A DNA stretch of 9,710 nucleotides from Verrucomicrobiota bacterium (GTDB lineage Bacteria > Verrucomicrobiota > Verrucomicrobiia > Limisphaerales > AV2): positions 1-9,710 of the forward strand of contig QHOP01000296.1 of the NCBI GenBank assembly GCA_003219345.1, written 5' to 3'. Below, in pieces: positions 1 to 6,895 of the stretch. The notes beneath the pieces are model-generated. The model was not told where the DNA came from. It searched no databases and saw only the letters and a program-made list of their open reading frames with translations. Positions within the stretch are counted from its first letter, which is position 1, and each line of letters opens with the position of its first letter. The position numbers were made by a program, and so were the translations under genes.

Positions 1-239
1 TCGGTTTCTTCCCGGCAGACGACCCCGAAATTTGCATCGCTGTGTTTCTGGACGAACCGGACCCGAAGCGTTACTACGGCGGCGAAACGGCGGGTCCGAT
101 TTTCAGGGCGATTGCCGAGCGTGTGGCGGCCTACCTCGCGATTCGCCCGGATGTCCAGGCGCCGTCCGACCAACCACTTCAGAAACTGTCTTCCAACCCG
201 CCGGAGGTGATCGCTCAAACCGGCCTCCCTCCACGTTGA
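1..239 (+). CDS. ftsI: Septal peptidoglycan transpeptidase FtsI (PBP2/PBP3 class), C-terminal end only
   Basis: Only the last 78 codons of this gene are present, read in frame from base 3 to the TGA at 237-239. The visible segment begins GFFPADDPEICIAVFLDEP and continues through YYGGETAGPIFRAIAERVAAYL. This is the usual end of the transpeptidase domain of class B penicillin-binding proteins: the F(V/F)PADxP strand, a DEP turn, then YYGG..AxPxFxxIAE and the last helix. The catalytic SxxK, SxN and KTG motifs would lie upstream and cannot be checked. FtsI cross-links septal peptidoglycan in the periplasm together with FtsW. Its position directly before murE matches the standard dcw order and favours FtsI over another class B PBP. 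About 30 polar residues follow the domain as a tail. Murein synthesis genes follow after a gap of some 36 nt with no visible terminator. Confidence 0.87.
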   Translation, partial: GFFPADDPEICIAVFLDEPDPKRYYGGETAGPIFRAIAERVAAYLAIRPDVQAPSDQPLQKLSSNPPEVIAQTGLPPR

Positions 240-275
240 CGACCTCCCGAACTGGACGAAACTTTTGATGTGCCG

Positions 276-1772
276 ATGCAGTTGAAACAATTGGTCAATG
301 AGCTTGTTCCAATTCGCGTCGAAGGTCCGCTGGACCGCGAGGTGGCAGGCCTTGCTTATGACTCGCGCCGCGTGACGCCGGGAATGGTCTTTGTGGCCAT
401 TCCCGGACAAAAGACGGATGGACACGGCTTCATCAGCTCCGCCGTCGACCGCGGCGCGACGGCGGTCGTCTGCGAACAGGACGGCTTCGTCTCGCAGCGC
501 GCCACAAAAATCAAAGTTGCCGATGCGCGCGAAGCTCTGGCTCGTGTGGCCGCGGCTTACTACCAGCATCCAAGCAAAAAGTTGAGGGTCATTGGTGTCA
601 CCGGCACGAACGGCAAGACCACCGTGGCTTTCATGGTGAAACAGATTATGGAAGCCGCGGGAGTTAACTGCGGCTTGATTGGCACGGTGCGATACGAGAT
701 CGGCGAGCGCGTCATTCCTGCGCAGCGCACCACGCCCGAGGCGCTCGAAATTCAGCAGATGATGGCGCAGATGCTGCGCGCTGACTGCCAGGCGTGCGTG
801 ATGGAAGTCAGCTCGCACGCGCTCGAACAAAAGCGTGTCTGTGGGGTCGAATTCGACGTCGGCATCTTCACCAACCTGACGCAGGATCATCTCGATTATC
901 ACCGCACCATGGAGAATTACTTCGCGGCGAAGAAAAAACTATTTGTCGCGTTGGCGAGTGGCCCGAAAAGGGGAGGCGCCGTCATCAATCTGGACGATGC
1001 GTTCGGCGCGCGGCTGGCGAAGGAAACAAGCGTTGAGTCGCAATTCACCTACGGACTTGGCCAGGCGGCGAAGCTTCGCGCCACGCAAATCAAGCTCGGC
1101 AAAAATGCCACGGAAATGGTCATTGAGACGCCTCAGGAGAAATTTCCGTGCCGTCTGCCGTTGATTGGCCGCCACAATGTGTACAACGCCCTGGCCGCCG
1201 TCGGCCCGGGCCTCATCCTCAAGGTCGGCGTGCATCCGATCCAAACCGCGCTGAATTCGATGAGGCCAGTGCCGGGCCGGCTCGAGAACATCGCGCTCGG
1301 CCAGCCGTTCAGCGTGTTTGTGGATTACGCGCATACGGACGACGCCTTGCGTAATGTGCTCACCACACTGCGCGAAATCACGTCGGGCCGGCTGCTGATC
1401 GCGTTCGGCTGCGGCGGCAACCGGGACGCCGGCAAACGGCCGAAAATGGGGAAGGTCGCCGCTGAACTTGCCGATTCCACCATCATTACAAGCGATAATC
1501 CGCGTCGCGAGACCCCGGAGAAAATTGCCGCGGCGGTGGAAGAAGGTTTTTGCAGCGCGCGACGCGACGGCTACCGCGTCGAACTGGACCGCAAACGGGC
1601 GATTGATAAAATCATTCGTTGGGCGAAGCCGGGCGACACGGTGTTGATCGCGGGCAAAGGCCACGAGACCTATCAGGAATTTGAGGACACGGTTATTCCT
1701 TTCGATGACCGCGTTCATGCGCGCGAGACATTGGAAACATTGGGCTGGAGAGCAACGTCCGACGCCAATTAG
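276..1772 (+). CDS. murE: UDP-N-acetylmuramoyl-tripeptide synthetase MurE (meso-diaminopimelate-adding)
   Basis: MurE is the cytoplasmic ligase that adds the third stem-peptide residue to UDP-MurNAc-L-Ala-D-Glu using ATP. From the ATG at 276 the protein has 498 residues, normal for the family. Visible in order are the N-terminal UMP-binding domain with DSRRVTPG, the ATP-binding loop GTNGKTT (110-116), EVSSHALEQ (177-185), NLTQDHLDYH and the YFAAKKKLF segment holding the expected carbamylated lysine (about K219). Then come GRHNVYNALAA (298-308), VDYAHTDDAL (349-358) and, in the C-terminal domain, DNPR (407-410) and IAGKGHETYQE (458-468). DNPR is the known signature for meso-DAP rather than L-Lys. 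The conserved YAHTPDAL reads YAHTDDAL here, a mild deviation. An in-frame GTG at 270 would add two residues; I prefer the ATG because neither has a ribosome binding site. murF starts 13 nt after the stop. Confidence 0.97.
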   Translation: MQLKQLVNELVPIRVEGPLDREVAGLAYDSRRVTPGMVFVAIPGQKTDGHGFISSAVDRGATAVVCEQDGFVSQRATKIKVADAREALARVAAAYYQHPSKKLRVIGVTGTNGKTTVAFMVKQIMEAAGVNCGLIGTVRYEIGERVIPAQRTTPEALEIQQMMAQMLRADCQACVMEVSSHALEQKRVCGVEFDVGIFTNLTQDHLDYHRTMENYFAAKKKLFVALASGPKRGGAVINLDDAFGARLAKETSVESQFTYGLGQAAKLRATQIKLGKNATEMVIETPQEKFPCRLPLIGRHNVYNALAAVGPGLILKVGVHPIQTALNSMRPVPGRLENIALGQPFSVFVDYAHTDDALRNVLTTLREITSGRLLIAFGCGGNRDAGKRPKMGKVAAELADSTIITSDNPRRETPEKIAAAVEEGFCSARRDGYRVELDRKRAIDKIIRWAKPGDTVLIAGKGHETYQEFEDTVIPFDDRVHARETLETLGWRATSDAN

Positions 1773-1785
1773 TCCCTGAAATGAC

Positions 1786-3177
1786 GTGGAACCGCGTTCT
1801 TTGACATACATTGCCGAAAGCTGCGGCGGCGAACTGTCGGGCGCTTCACCATCTGCAACGATAAGGCGAGTCTGCAGCGACTCCAGGCAGACGCAACCCG
1901 GCGACCTGTTCGTCGCGTTGGCCGGAGAGAAACTCGACGGGCATGATTATTTGAGCGAAGCAGTGCGCAAGGGCGCGGCGGCAGTGATGGCGGAACAAAA
2001 AAAAGTTCAGAGCCAGGTGCTCGGTTGCGCGGTGATCGCAGTTGAGGACACGCGGCAGGCGTTGGGCAAACTGGCCGCCCGGTATCGGCGCGACTTTGAT
2101 CCCGCCATGATTGCGGTCGGCGGCTCAAACGGCAAGACGACAACGAAAGAGTTGCTGGCATCGGTGCTGCGCGAACGGTTCAAGACGCTCTGGAGCGAAG
2201 CGAGCTTCAACAACGACATCGGCGTGCCGATGACCTTGTTGAAATTGGATCGGACGCACCAGGCCGCTGCGCTGGAAGTCGGGACGAACCATCCCGGTGA
2301 ACTGGCCCCGCTCGTGCGCATGATTGAACCTCGGTTCGGTGTGATTACCAGCGTTGGACGCGAGCATTTGGAATTCTTTGGCGACCTGACTGGCGTGGCT
2401 GAGGAACAGGGTTGGCTGGCGGAGCTGCTGCCGGCAGACGGAACACTCTTTGTCAATGGCGACAGTCCGGACATCGAAAAAATCGTCGGCCGAACGCGGG
2501 CGAATGTGAGGCGAGCGGGATTCGGTTCCGAAAATGATTGGCGCGCGGTCAAAGTTAAACCGGACGAGTCAGGCGCGAGCTTCCAAGTGAAAACGACAGA
2601 CGAAGCGGTTCGCGGCGAGTATCGGGTGAATCTTTTGGGCCGCCACCAGCTGGTGAACGCCATGTTGGCGGCGGCAGTGGGAAGAGAGCTGGGTTTGAGG
2701 CGCGAAGAAATTCAACGCGGCCTGGCCGAGTGCCGGCCGGCGCCCATGCGGATGCAGGTCTGGACGGCCAAAGGCGTGCGCGTGCTGGACGACGCCTACA
2801 ACGCCAACGCCGACTCGATGATCGCGGCGTTGGAGACGTTGCAAGAATTTCCATGCGCCGGCCGGCGCGTGGCCGTGCTTGGCGATATGGCGGAACTGGG
2901 GCCGCACGGAGCCGAGGCGCACGCGGAAGTGGGGCGCCGCGCCGCCGAATTGCGCGTGGATCAATTGTTCGCCGTGGGAAAAATGGCGGGTGTGATGGGT
3001 GCAGCCGCCCGCGCCGCCGGCTTGATGCGCGTGATCGAGCTGGGGGAAGTCGAAACCGTAGCCAATGCCGTAAAGCGTTTCGTGAGGCCGGGCGACGTGG
3101 TGTTGATCAAGGCCTCGCGCGCTTCGCGCTTGGAACGTGTGAGCGAAGTGTTGCGCGACGAAAACAGCAAAAAATGA
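1786..3177 (+). CDS. murF: UDP-N-acetylmuramoyl-tripeptide--D-alanyl-D-alanine ligase MurF
   Basis: MurF adds D-Ala-D-Ala to the UDP-MurNAc-tripeptide, the last cytoplasmic ligase step. The 463-residue product has the full Mur ligase layout. It shows an N-terminal domain with SDSRQTQPGDLF, the P-loop GGSNGKTTTKE (112-122), SFNNDIGVPMTLL (140-152), EVGTNHPGE (165-172), SVGREHLEFFG, GRHQLVNAMLAA, DDAYNANADSM (335-344), LGDMAELG and KASRASRLE near the end. The usual YNANPxSM reads YNANADSM. The start is GTG at 1786: the frame has a TGA at 1777-1779, so it cannot extend further, and the nearby ATG at 1781 is in another frame that closes quickly. No Shine-Dalgarno sequence is seen. The stop codon overlaps an ATG (ATGA at 3174-3177) that opens the small ORF before mraY. 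Confidence 0.97.
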   Translation: MEPRSLTYIAESCGGELSGASPSATIRRVCSDSRQTQPGDLFVALAGEKLDGHDYLSEAVRKGAAAVMAEQKKVQSQVLGCAVIAVEDTRQALGKLAARYRRDFDPAMIAVGGSNGKTTTKELLASVLRERFKTLWSEASFNNDIGVPMTLLKLDRTHQAAALEVGTNHPGELAPLVRMIEPRFGVITSVGREHLEFFGDLTGVAEEQGWLAELLPADGTLFVNGDSPDIEKIVGRTRANVRRAGFGSENDWRAVKVKPDESGASFQVKTTDEAVRGEYRVNLLGRHQLVNAMLAAAVGRELGLRREEIQRGLAECRPAPMRMQVWTAKGVRVLDDAYNANADSMIAALETLQEFPCAGRRVAVLGDMAELGPHGAEAHAEVGRRAAELRVDQLFAVGKMAGVMGAAARAAGLMRVIELGEVETVANAVKRFVRPGDVVLIKASRASRLERVSEVLRDENSKK

Positions 3178-3356
3178 ACAAGACGAACTCGGGATCAAAA
3201 ATGACGGACGGACGGCGTTCTCGTCGTTCGGTGGCGGATGGACGGAAGCCCGAAAATGTCGTTTCCGAGGTCCCCAATTTCCTGCTAAAACTGGTCGATT
3301 GGCGGCGGCTTAAATCGACGCTGACCGAGGCCATGCCGCGTTATCGGCACGACTAA
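3174..3356 (+). CDS. Small basic hypothetical protein (60 aa) between murF and mraY
   Basis: I do not recognise this product. It is a 60-codon ORF whose ATG overlaps the murF stop (ATGA) and whose TAA ends three bases before the mraY ATG, so it fills the whole murF-mraY gap. The product is polar and basic: I count 14 Lys/Arg against 7 Asp/Glu, with an Arg-rich stretch at residues 14-25 (RRSRR, then GRK). A more ordered part at 33-54 (VPNFLLKLVDWRRLKSTLTEAM) could form an amphipathic helix. There is no membrane segment or signal peptide. About 64% of codons end in G or C by hand count, compatible with real coding here. A second ATG at 3201 would give 51 residues. It could be a small accessory protein, a coupling leader that carries ribosomes from murF to mraY, or a chance ORF in a spacer. 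Confidence 0.5.
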   Translation: MNKTNSGSKMTDGRRSRRSVADGRKPENVVSEVPNFLLKLVDWRRLKSTLTEAMPRYRHD

Positions 3357-3359
3357 ACG

Positions 3360-4508
3360 ATGCTTTATTACCTCAGCCAATTCCTCCAGCAGCAGGCGGC
3401 GGGCACGCCTTGGGCGGACTACCTGTCGCCGCTGCGCGTCTTTCGTTACATCACGTTTCGGAGCGCGGGCGCGGCGGTCACGGCACTGCTGCTGAGTTTG
3501 TGGCTGGGGCCGAAGGTGATCGTCTGGCTCACACAACTCAAGTTCGGTCAGCAGTATACCGACAAAGCGGAGGAGGGCGGCGGGCTGGGGGCGCGCTTTT
3601 TGAGTAAAAAGGGAACGCCGACCATGGGTGGCATTCTGATCGTGCTGGTGCTCGATCTGGCCGCGCTGTTGTGGACGCAGTGGAACGCATTGATCCTGCT
3701 AACGCTGCTGTCGCTGATCGTGCTGGCCGGCCTGGGTTTCTACGACGACTACATGAAAATCACCCAGCAGAACAACCGCGGCACGGCGTCCCAGGTGAAA
3801 CTCTGGGTGCAATTCGCGTTGGCATTGTTCATCGGAATTTATCTCTGGATGTTGCCCGAAACGAAAAAGTTGATCAGCGAGGTGATGGTGCCCTTTTTCA
3901 AACACCCGGTCCTGACCGGGGCGGGCCCGGCGGGACTGGTGCTGACGGTGCTGACGATTATGGGCAGCTCGAACGCAGTGAACTTCACCGACGGTCTGGA
4001 CGGTCTGGCCATCGGCTGTACCTTGATTGTCGCATCGGTGTTTCTCGTGTTCACGTACATCGCCGGAAATTTCAGATTCGCCGAATACCTGCAAGTCCCT
4101 TATGTCAACGGCGCAGGGGAATTGACCATCTTCTGCGCGGCGATGATCGGCGCGGGCCTTGGTTTCCTTTGGTTCAATTGTCATCCGGCGCAAATGTTCA
4201 TGGGTGACACCGGTTCGCTCGCCTTGGGTGGCGTGCTGGGCATCATCGCAGTGCTGATCCATCAACCGCTGGTACTGGTGATTGCCGGCGGCGTGTTCGT
4301 GGCTGAGACGGTTTCGGTCATGTTGCAAACCGCGTGGTTCAAATACACCCGGCACCGCACCGGCACCGGGCAGCGGGTTTTCCTGATGGCGCCGCTGCAT
4401 CACCATTTTGAGAAGAAAGGCTGGTATGAATCACAAGTCGTCACGCGCTTCTACATTTTGTGCATCCTCTGCGCGGTGGTGGCGTTGAGCACGTTGAAAC
4501 TGCGGTAA
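3360..4508 (+). CDS. mraY: Phospho-N-acetylmuramoyl-pentapeptide-transferase MraY
   Basis: MraY is the integral membrane enzyme that transfers phospho-MurNAc-pentapeptide from UDP to undecaprenyl phosphate, making lipid I on the inner face of the cytoplasmic membrane. The 382-residue protein is rich in hydrophobic segments (for example about 36-58, 91-127, 148-164, 192-208, 217-235, 256-272, 288-320 and 363-378). The family signatures are intact: KKGTPTMGG (83-91), the Mg-binding acidic pair in YDDYMK (D129, D130), NAVNFTDGLDGLA (205-217, with D211 and D214), MFMGDTGSLALGG (279-291, D283) and APLHHHFEKKGW (344-355) with the HHH motif. The N-terminus, MLYYLSQFLQ, is typical. The ATG at 3360 follows the small ORF by three bases and the TAA precedes murD by two, so translation is probably coupled on both sides. 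Confidence 0.98.
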   Translation: MLYYLSQFLQQQAAGTPWADYLSPLRVFRYITFRSAGAAVTALLLSLWLGPKVIVWLTQLKFGQQYTDKAEEGGGLGARFLSKKGTPTMGGILIVLVLDLAALLWTQWNALILLTLLSLIVLAGLGFYDDYMKITQQNNRGTASQVKLWVQFALALFIGIYLWMLPETKKLISEVMVPFFKHPVLTGAGPAGLVLTVLTIMGSSNAVNFTDGLDGLAIGCTLIVASVFLVFTYIAGNFRFAEYLQVPYVNGAGELTIFCAAMIGAGLGFLWFNCHPAQMFMGDTGSLALGGVLGIIAVLIHQPLVLVIAGGVFVAETVSVMLQTAWFKYTRHRTGTGQRVFLMAPLHHHFEKKGWYESQVVTRFYILCILCAVVALSTLKLR

Positions 4509-4510
4509 AC

Positions 4511-5965
4511 ATGCAAGAGCTGGCAAACAAACGGGTGTTGGTCATCGGGCTCGGTTTGAGCGGTCGCGCGGCAAGCGATTTGTTGCGCCAGCGTGGAGCG
4601 AGAGTGCTGGCGATTGACAGCGCCAACACGCCGCAACTGCGCCTTGAAGCCGAGGCGTTGCGGACTTCCGGCGTGGACGTTCGGCTCGGCGTCAAAGAGC
4701 CGCCGAGTGACGCCGCGGATTTGGCCGTCGTCAGTCCCGGCGTGCCGAGCCGGTCGGCCCTGGTGCAACGACTCGTCCGGCGCAACATTCCGGTGATTGG
4801 TGAACTTGAACTGGGCTACCAACAGTCCCTCTGTCTGAACATTTCCATCGCCGGCACTAACGGCAAAACCACGACCACGGAACTGGTTGAGCGCATCCTC
4901 AAACACGCTCACCGTAAAACCGTCGCGGCGGGTAACATCGGCCTCCCTGTGTGCGCCGTGGCCGTTCAGACCAGAGACCTGGATTTTCTGACGCTCGAAG
5001 TCAGTTCCTTTCAATTGGAGACGATTCAGTTCTTCCGGCCGGTCGTGGCGGTGCTGCTGAACATCACGCCCGACCATCTGGACCGTTATCCCAGCATGGC
5101 CGATTACACGCGCACCAAGGCCCGCCTGTTCATGAACCAGCAGGCGTTCGACTGGGCGATTGTCCAGAGCGAGGCGCTGGCGCAGCTGCGCTCTTTGAAT
5201 CTCGAAATTCCGTCCAAGGTCATCACCTTCAGCGCAAATAATCACCGCGCCGACATTTACCTGGACCGCGGCTTGCTGGTCAGCCGGCTGGCGGACTGGA
5301 CCGGCCCGTTGCTCGACATGGACAAATGCAAATTGCGCGGTCCGCACAACGCCGAGAATCTAATGGGCGCGTTGGCGGTGGGACACGTCCTGCGCATTCC
5401 GCTGGACGAAATGGCCGAGGCCCTGATGACTTACCAGCCAGCCCCGCACCGTTGCGAAGTGGTGGCCGAAATCGGCGGCGTCCAATTCGTTAACGACTCC
5501 AAGGCGACCAATGTTGACGCGTTGCAGAAGGCGCTGCTGGCAATGCCCGCCGCCAAGGCTGGCGAGCCGAACGTGCTATTGATTGCCGGCGGACAGGACA
5601 AAGGCTTTGAATTCCACGACCTCGGGCCGCTGCTGTCGCAGCGTGTGAAGCAGGCCTTCGTGCTCGGCGAAACGCGTGAAAAAATTCGCGCGGCGTGGAG
5701 CCTTTTTACTCCTTGCACAATCGTAAGCTCTTTGCTACAAGCAGTGCAGCAGTCTGCTGCGAATGCTGTTTCTGGCGATGTAGTTTTACTTTCACCAGCC
5801 TGCTCCAGCTTTGACATGTTTCAGAACTATCGGCACCGGGGAGAGGTGTTTCGCCAGGCCGTTGAGCACTTGAAACAAACTGCCCGTCGCGGTGCCGCCG
5901 GCGCGAACGCCAGCAGCGGTGCGCGCGAAACCAAAGCCGCCGAACCAGTCCGACAGGAAATTTGA
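4511..5965 (+). CDS. murD: UDP-N-acetylmuramoylalanine--D-glutamate ligase MurD
   Basis: MurD adds D-Glu to UDP-MurNAc-L-Ala. From the ATG at 4511, two bases after mraY, the product is 484 residues. A longer in-frame start at 4460 would overlap mraY by 49 bases and add residues before the conserved KRVLVIGLGLSGRA start, so I reject it. Motifs in order are VIGLGLSGRAA (11-21), VVSPGVPS (73-80), AGTNGKTTTTE (114-124), AAGNIGLP (139-146), EVSSFQLE (163-170), NITPDHLDR (184-192) with the expected carbamylated lysine in RTKARLF (about K203), LRGPHNAENLMGA, FVNDSKATN (326-334), IAGGQDKG and LLSPACSSFDMF (426-437). A roughly 30-residue Ala/Arg/Glu-rich tail follows the last helix and looks disordered. 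Codons at 5702-5797 are markedly more AT-ending than in the rest of the gene. A hairpin lies 14 nt past the stop. Confidence 0.97.
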   Translation: MQELANKRVLVIGLGLSGRAASDLLRQRGARVLAIDSANTPQLRLEAEALRTSGVDVRLGVKEPPSDAADLAVVSPGVPSRSALVQRLVRRNIPVIGELELGYQQSLCLNISIAGTNGKTTTTELVERILKHAHRKTVAAGNIGLPVCAVAVQTRDLDFLTLEVSSFQLETIQFFRPVVAVLLNITPDHLDRYPSMADYTRTKARLFMNQQAFDWAIVQSEALAQLRSLNLEIPSKVITFSANNHRADIYLDRGLLVSRLADWTGPLLDMDKCKLRGPHNAENLMGALAVGHVLRIPLDEMAEALMTYQPAPHRCEVVAEIGGVQFVNDSKATNVDALQKALLAMPAAKAGEPNVLLIAGGQDKGFEFHDLGPLLSQRVKQAFVLGETREKIRAAWSLFTPCTIVSSLLQAVQQSAANAVSGDVVLLSPACSSFDMFQNYRHRGEVFRQAVEHLKQTARRGAAGANASSGARETKAAEPVRQEI

Positions 5966-5979
5966 AGAAAACGATTTGG

Positions 5980-6008
5980 GTCGGCGTTTTTTGAGGGAAA
6001 ACGCCGGC
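5980..6008 (+). other. Stem-loop after murD (possible attenuator or weak terminator)
   Basis: The arms CGGCGTTTT (5982-5990) and AAAACGCCG (5998-6006) are perfect inverted repeats of 9 bp around the 7-base loop TTGAGGG. They extend by a U-G and a G-C pair to 5980/6008. The hairpin lies in the 108-nt gap between murD and the LysM gene. No run of T follows it (GCGAAGAATAAA), so it is not a classical Rho-independent terminator. It could pause transcription, protect the 3' end of an upstream mRNA, or lower expression of the downstream half of the operon. The rest of the gap (6009-6073) shows nothing I can support. Confidence 0.5.
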
Positions 6009-6073
6009 GCGAAGAATAAACGCAACTATCAGTAGAAAGCGAAACAACGCAGCGACCAGCGCGACCACTCATT

Positions 6074-6802
6074 ATGAATACTCCGAATCCTCTGATTCCC
6101 AAAGGCTCGCTGCTTGAGCAGAAGGCCAAAGGCAAACCGCATCTTCGTGTCGCCTGCATCATTGTGGCCATTCATATGGTCTTCCTGGGCGGCCTGCTCA
6201 TTCAGGGCTGCAAAAAGGAGGACATCAGCGCCAAGGCCAACCCGCCGACCAACGACAGCGCATTGCCGCCGCTGGATCAGAGCAACCTTTACCCGACCAA
6301 CGCGCCGCAGCAGACCAACCTGCTGCCGCCGGACTTGACGCAGACGAGCGCTCCTCCAGCCACTAACCCGGCGCCCCAGAACCTCCCGCTGCTGCCACCA
6401 CCGGTGGAATCGGCTGCTCCCGGCCTGACCCGCGAGTACGTCGTGGTCAAACACGACACGTTTACAACCATTGGCAAAAAATTCGGGGTCTCCTGGAGCG
6501 CCATCGCCAAGGCCAATCCGGGCGTTGACTCCACCCGACTGAAAGTGGGCCAGAAACTGGTTGTGCCGGCTTCAGCTTCACCGATGATCGCCACGGCCAC
6601 TCCAAGCAACTCCAGCGAGAATTTGTATGTCGTGAAGACCGGCGACACGCTGTCCAAGATCGCCAGGGCCAATGGCACGAGCGTGAACGAGATCAAAGCG
6701 CTCAATGGTCTGAAGACCGACCGCATCAAGGCTGGTGACAAACTGAAGATGCCGGTCGCGAAACCTGCGCCGGTGACGGCGCCAGCCCCCGGCAATCTGT
6801 AG
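6074..6802 (+). CDS. Membrane-anchored protein with two LysM domains
   Basis: The 242-residue product has a short polar N-terminus (1-24), one hydrophobic segment (about 25-45, VACIIVAIHMVFLGGLLIQG) ending at Cys46, and a Pro/Asn/Gln/Leu-rich linker (about 50-119). Two LysM repeats follow: 121-165 (EYVVVKHDTFTTIGKKF ... LKVGQKLVVP) and 184-227 (LYVVKTGDTLSKIARAN ... IKAGDKLKMP). The protein closes with a Pro/Ala tail. LysM domains bind GlcNAc-containing glycan chains, so it should sit on the outer face of the cytoplasmic membrane, or be lipid-anchored, and hold peptidoglycan. IQGC is a weak lipobox, so a lipoprotein is possible though the N-region is long. No catalytic domain is visible. LysM is not part of the textbook dcw order; its place between murD and ftsW suggests an envelope or division role, which is inference. 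The ATG at 6074 has no Shine-Dalgarno sequence, and no other start is better. Confidence 0.9.
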   Translation: MNTPNPLIPKGSLLEQKAKGKPHLRVACIIVAIHMVFLGGLLIQGCKKEDISAKANPPTNDSALPPLDQSNLYPTNAPQQTNLLPPDLTQTSAPPATNPAPQNLPLLPPPVESAAPGLTREYVVVKHDTFTTIGKKFGVSWSAIAKANPGVDSTRLKVGQKLVVPASASPMIATATPSNSSENLYVVKTGDTLSKIARANGTSVNEIKALNGLKTDRIKAGDKLKMPVAKPAPVTAPAPGNL

Positions 6803-6895
6803 TTTCAGTCCGGCAGTCGCCGGATGACCTCGGCCCGGTGGCCGTTCGCGAGAGAAATACTATCGCTCGGAGTTTGCGCGGATGATTTATCAGCG

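Noticed and set aside
939..1811. Long minus-strand ORF (290 codons) opposite murE
   Set aside because: It lies opposite a clearly conserved gene, its product has no recognisable motif, and such antisense frames are common where G/C-ending codons dominate.
2730..3173. Extension of the small ORF's frame far back into murF
   Set aside because: The frame is open upstream by composition only; it runs under conserved murF coding, so the ATG at 3174 is the sensible start.
4460..4510. Upstream ATG for murD, adding 17 residues
   Set aside because: It would overlap mraY by 49 bases and precede the normal MurD N-terminus; the ATG at 4511 fits the family.
4451..5347. Minus-strand ORF (298 codons) opposite murD
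   Set aside because: It is fully covered by murD with all its motifs, and the product is His/Gln/Arg-rich as expected of an antisense shadow.
5991..6020. Possible promoter (TTGAGG, then AATAAA after 18 bp) before the LysM gene
   Set aside because: The -10 match is only 4 of 6 and the -35 overlaps the hairpin loop; not enough support without transcript data.
6810..6823. Small inverted repeat CCGGC/GCCGG with a 4-base loop after the LysM gene
   Set aside because: A 5-bp stem with no U-tract is expected by chance in GC-rich sequence.
6824..6895. Upstream ATG for ftsW, adding 24 residues
   Set aside because: The added residues are polar and unlike an FtsW start; the ATG at 6896 leads directly into the first membrane helix.
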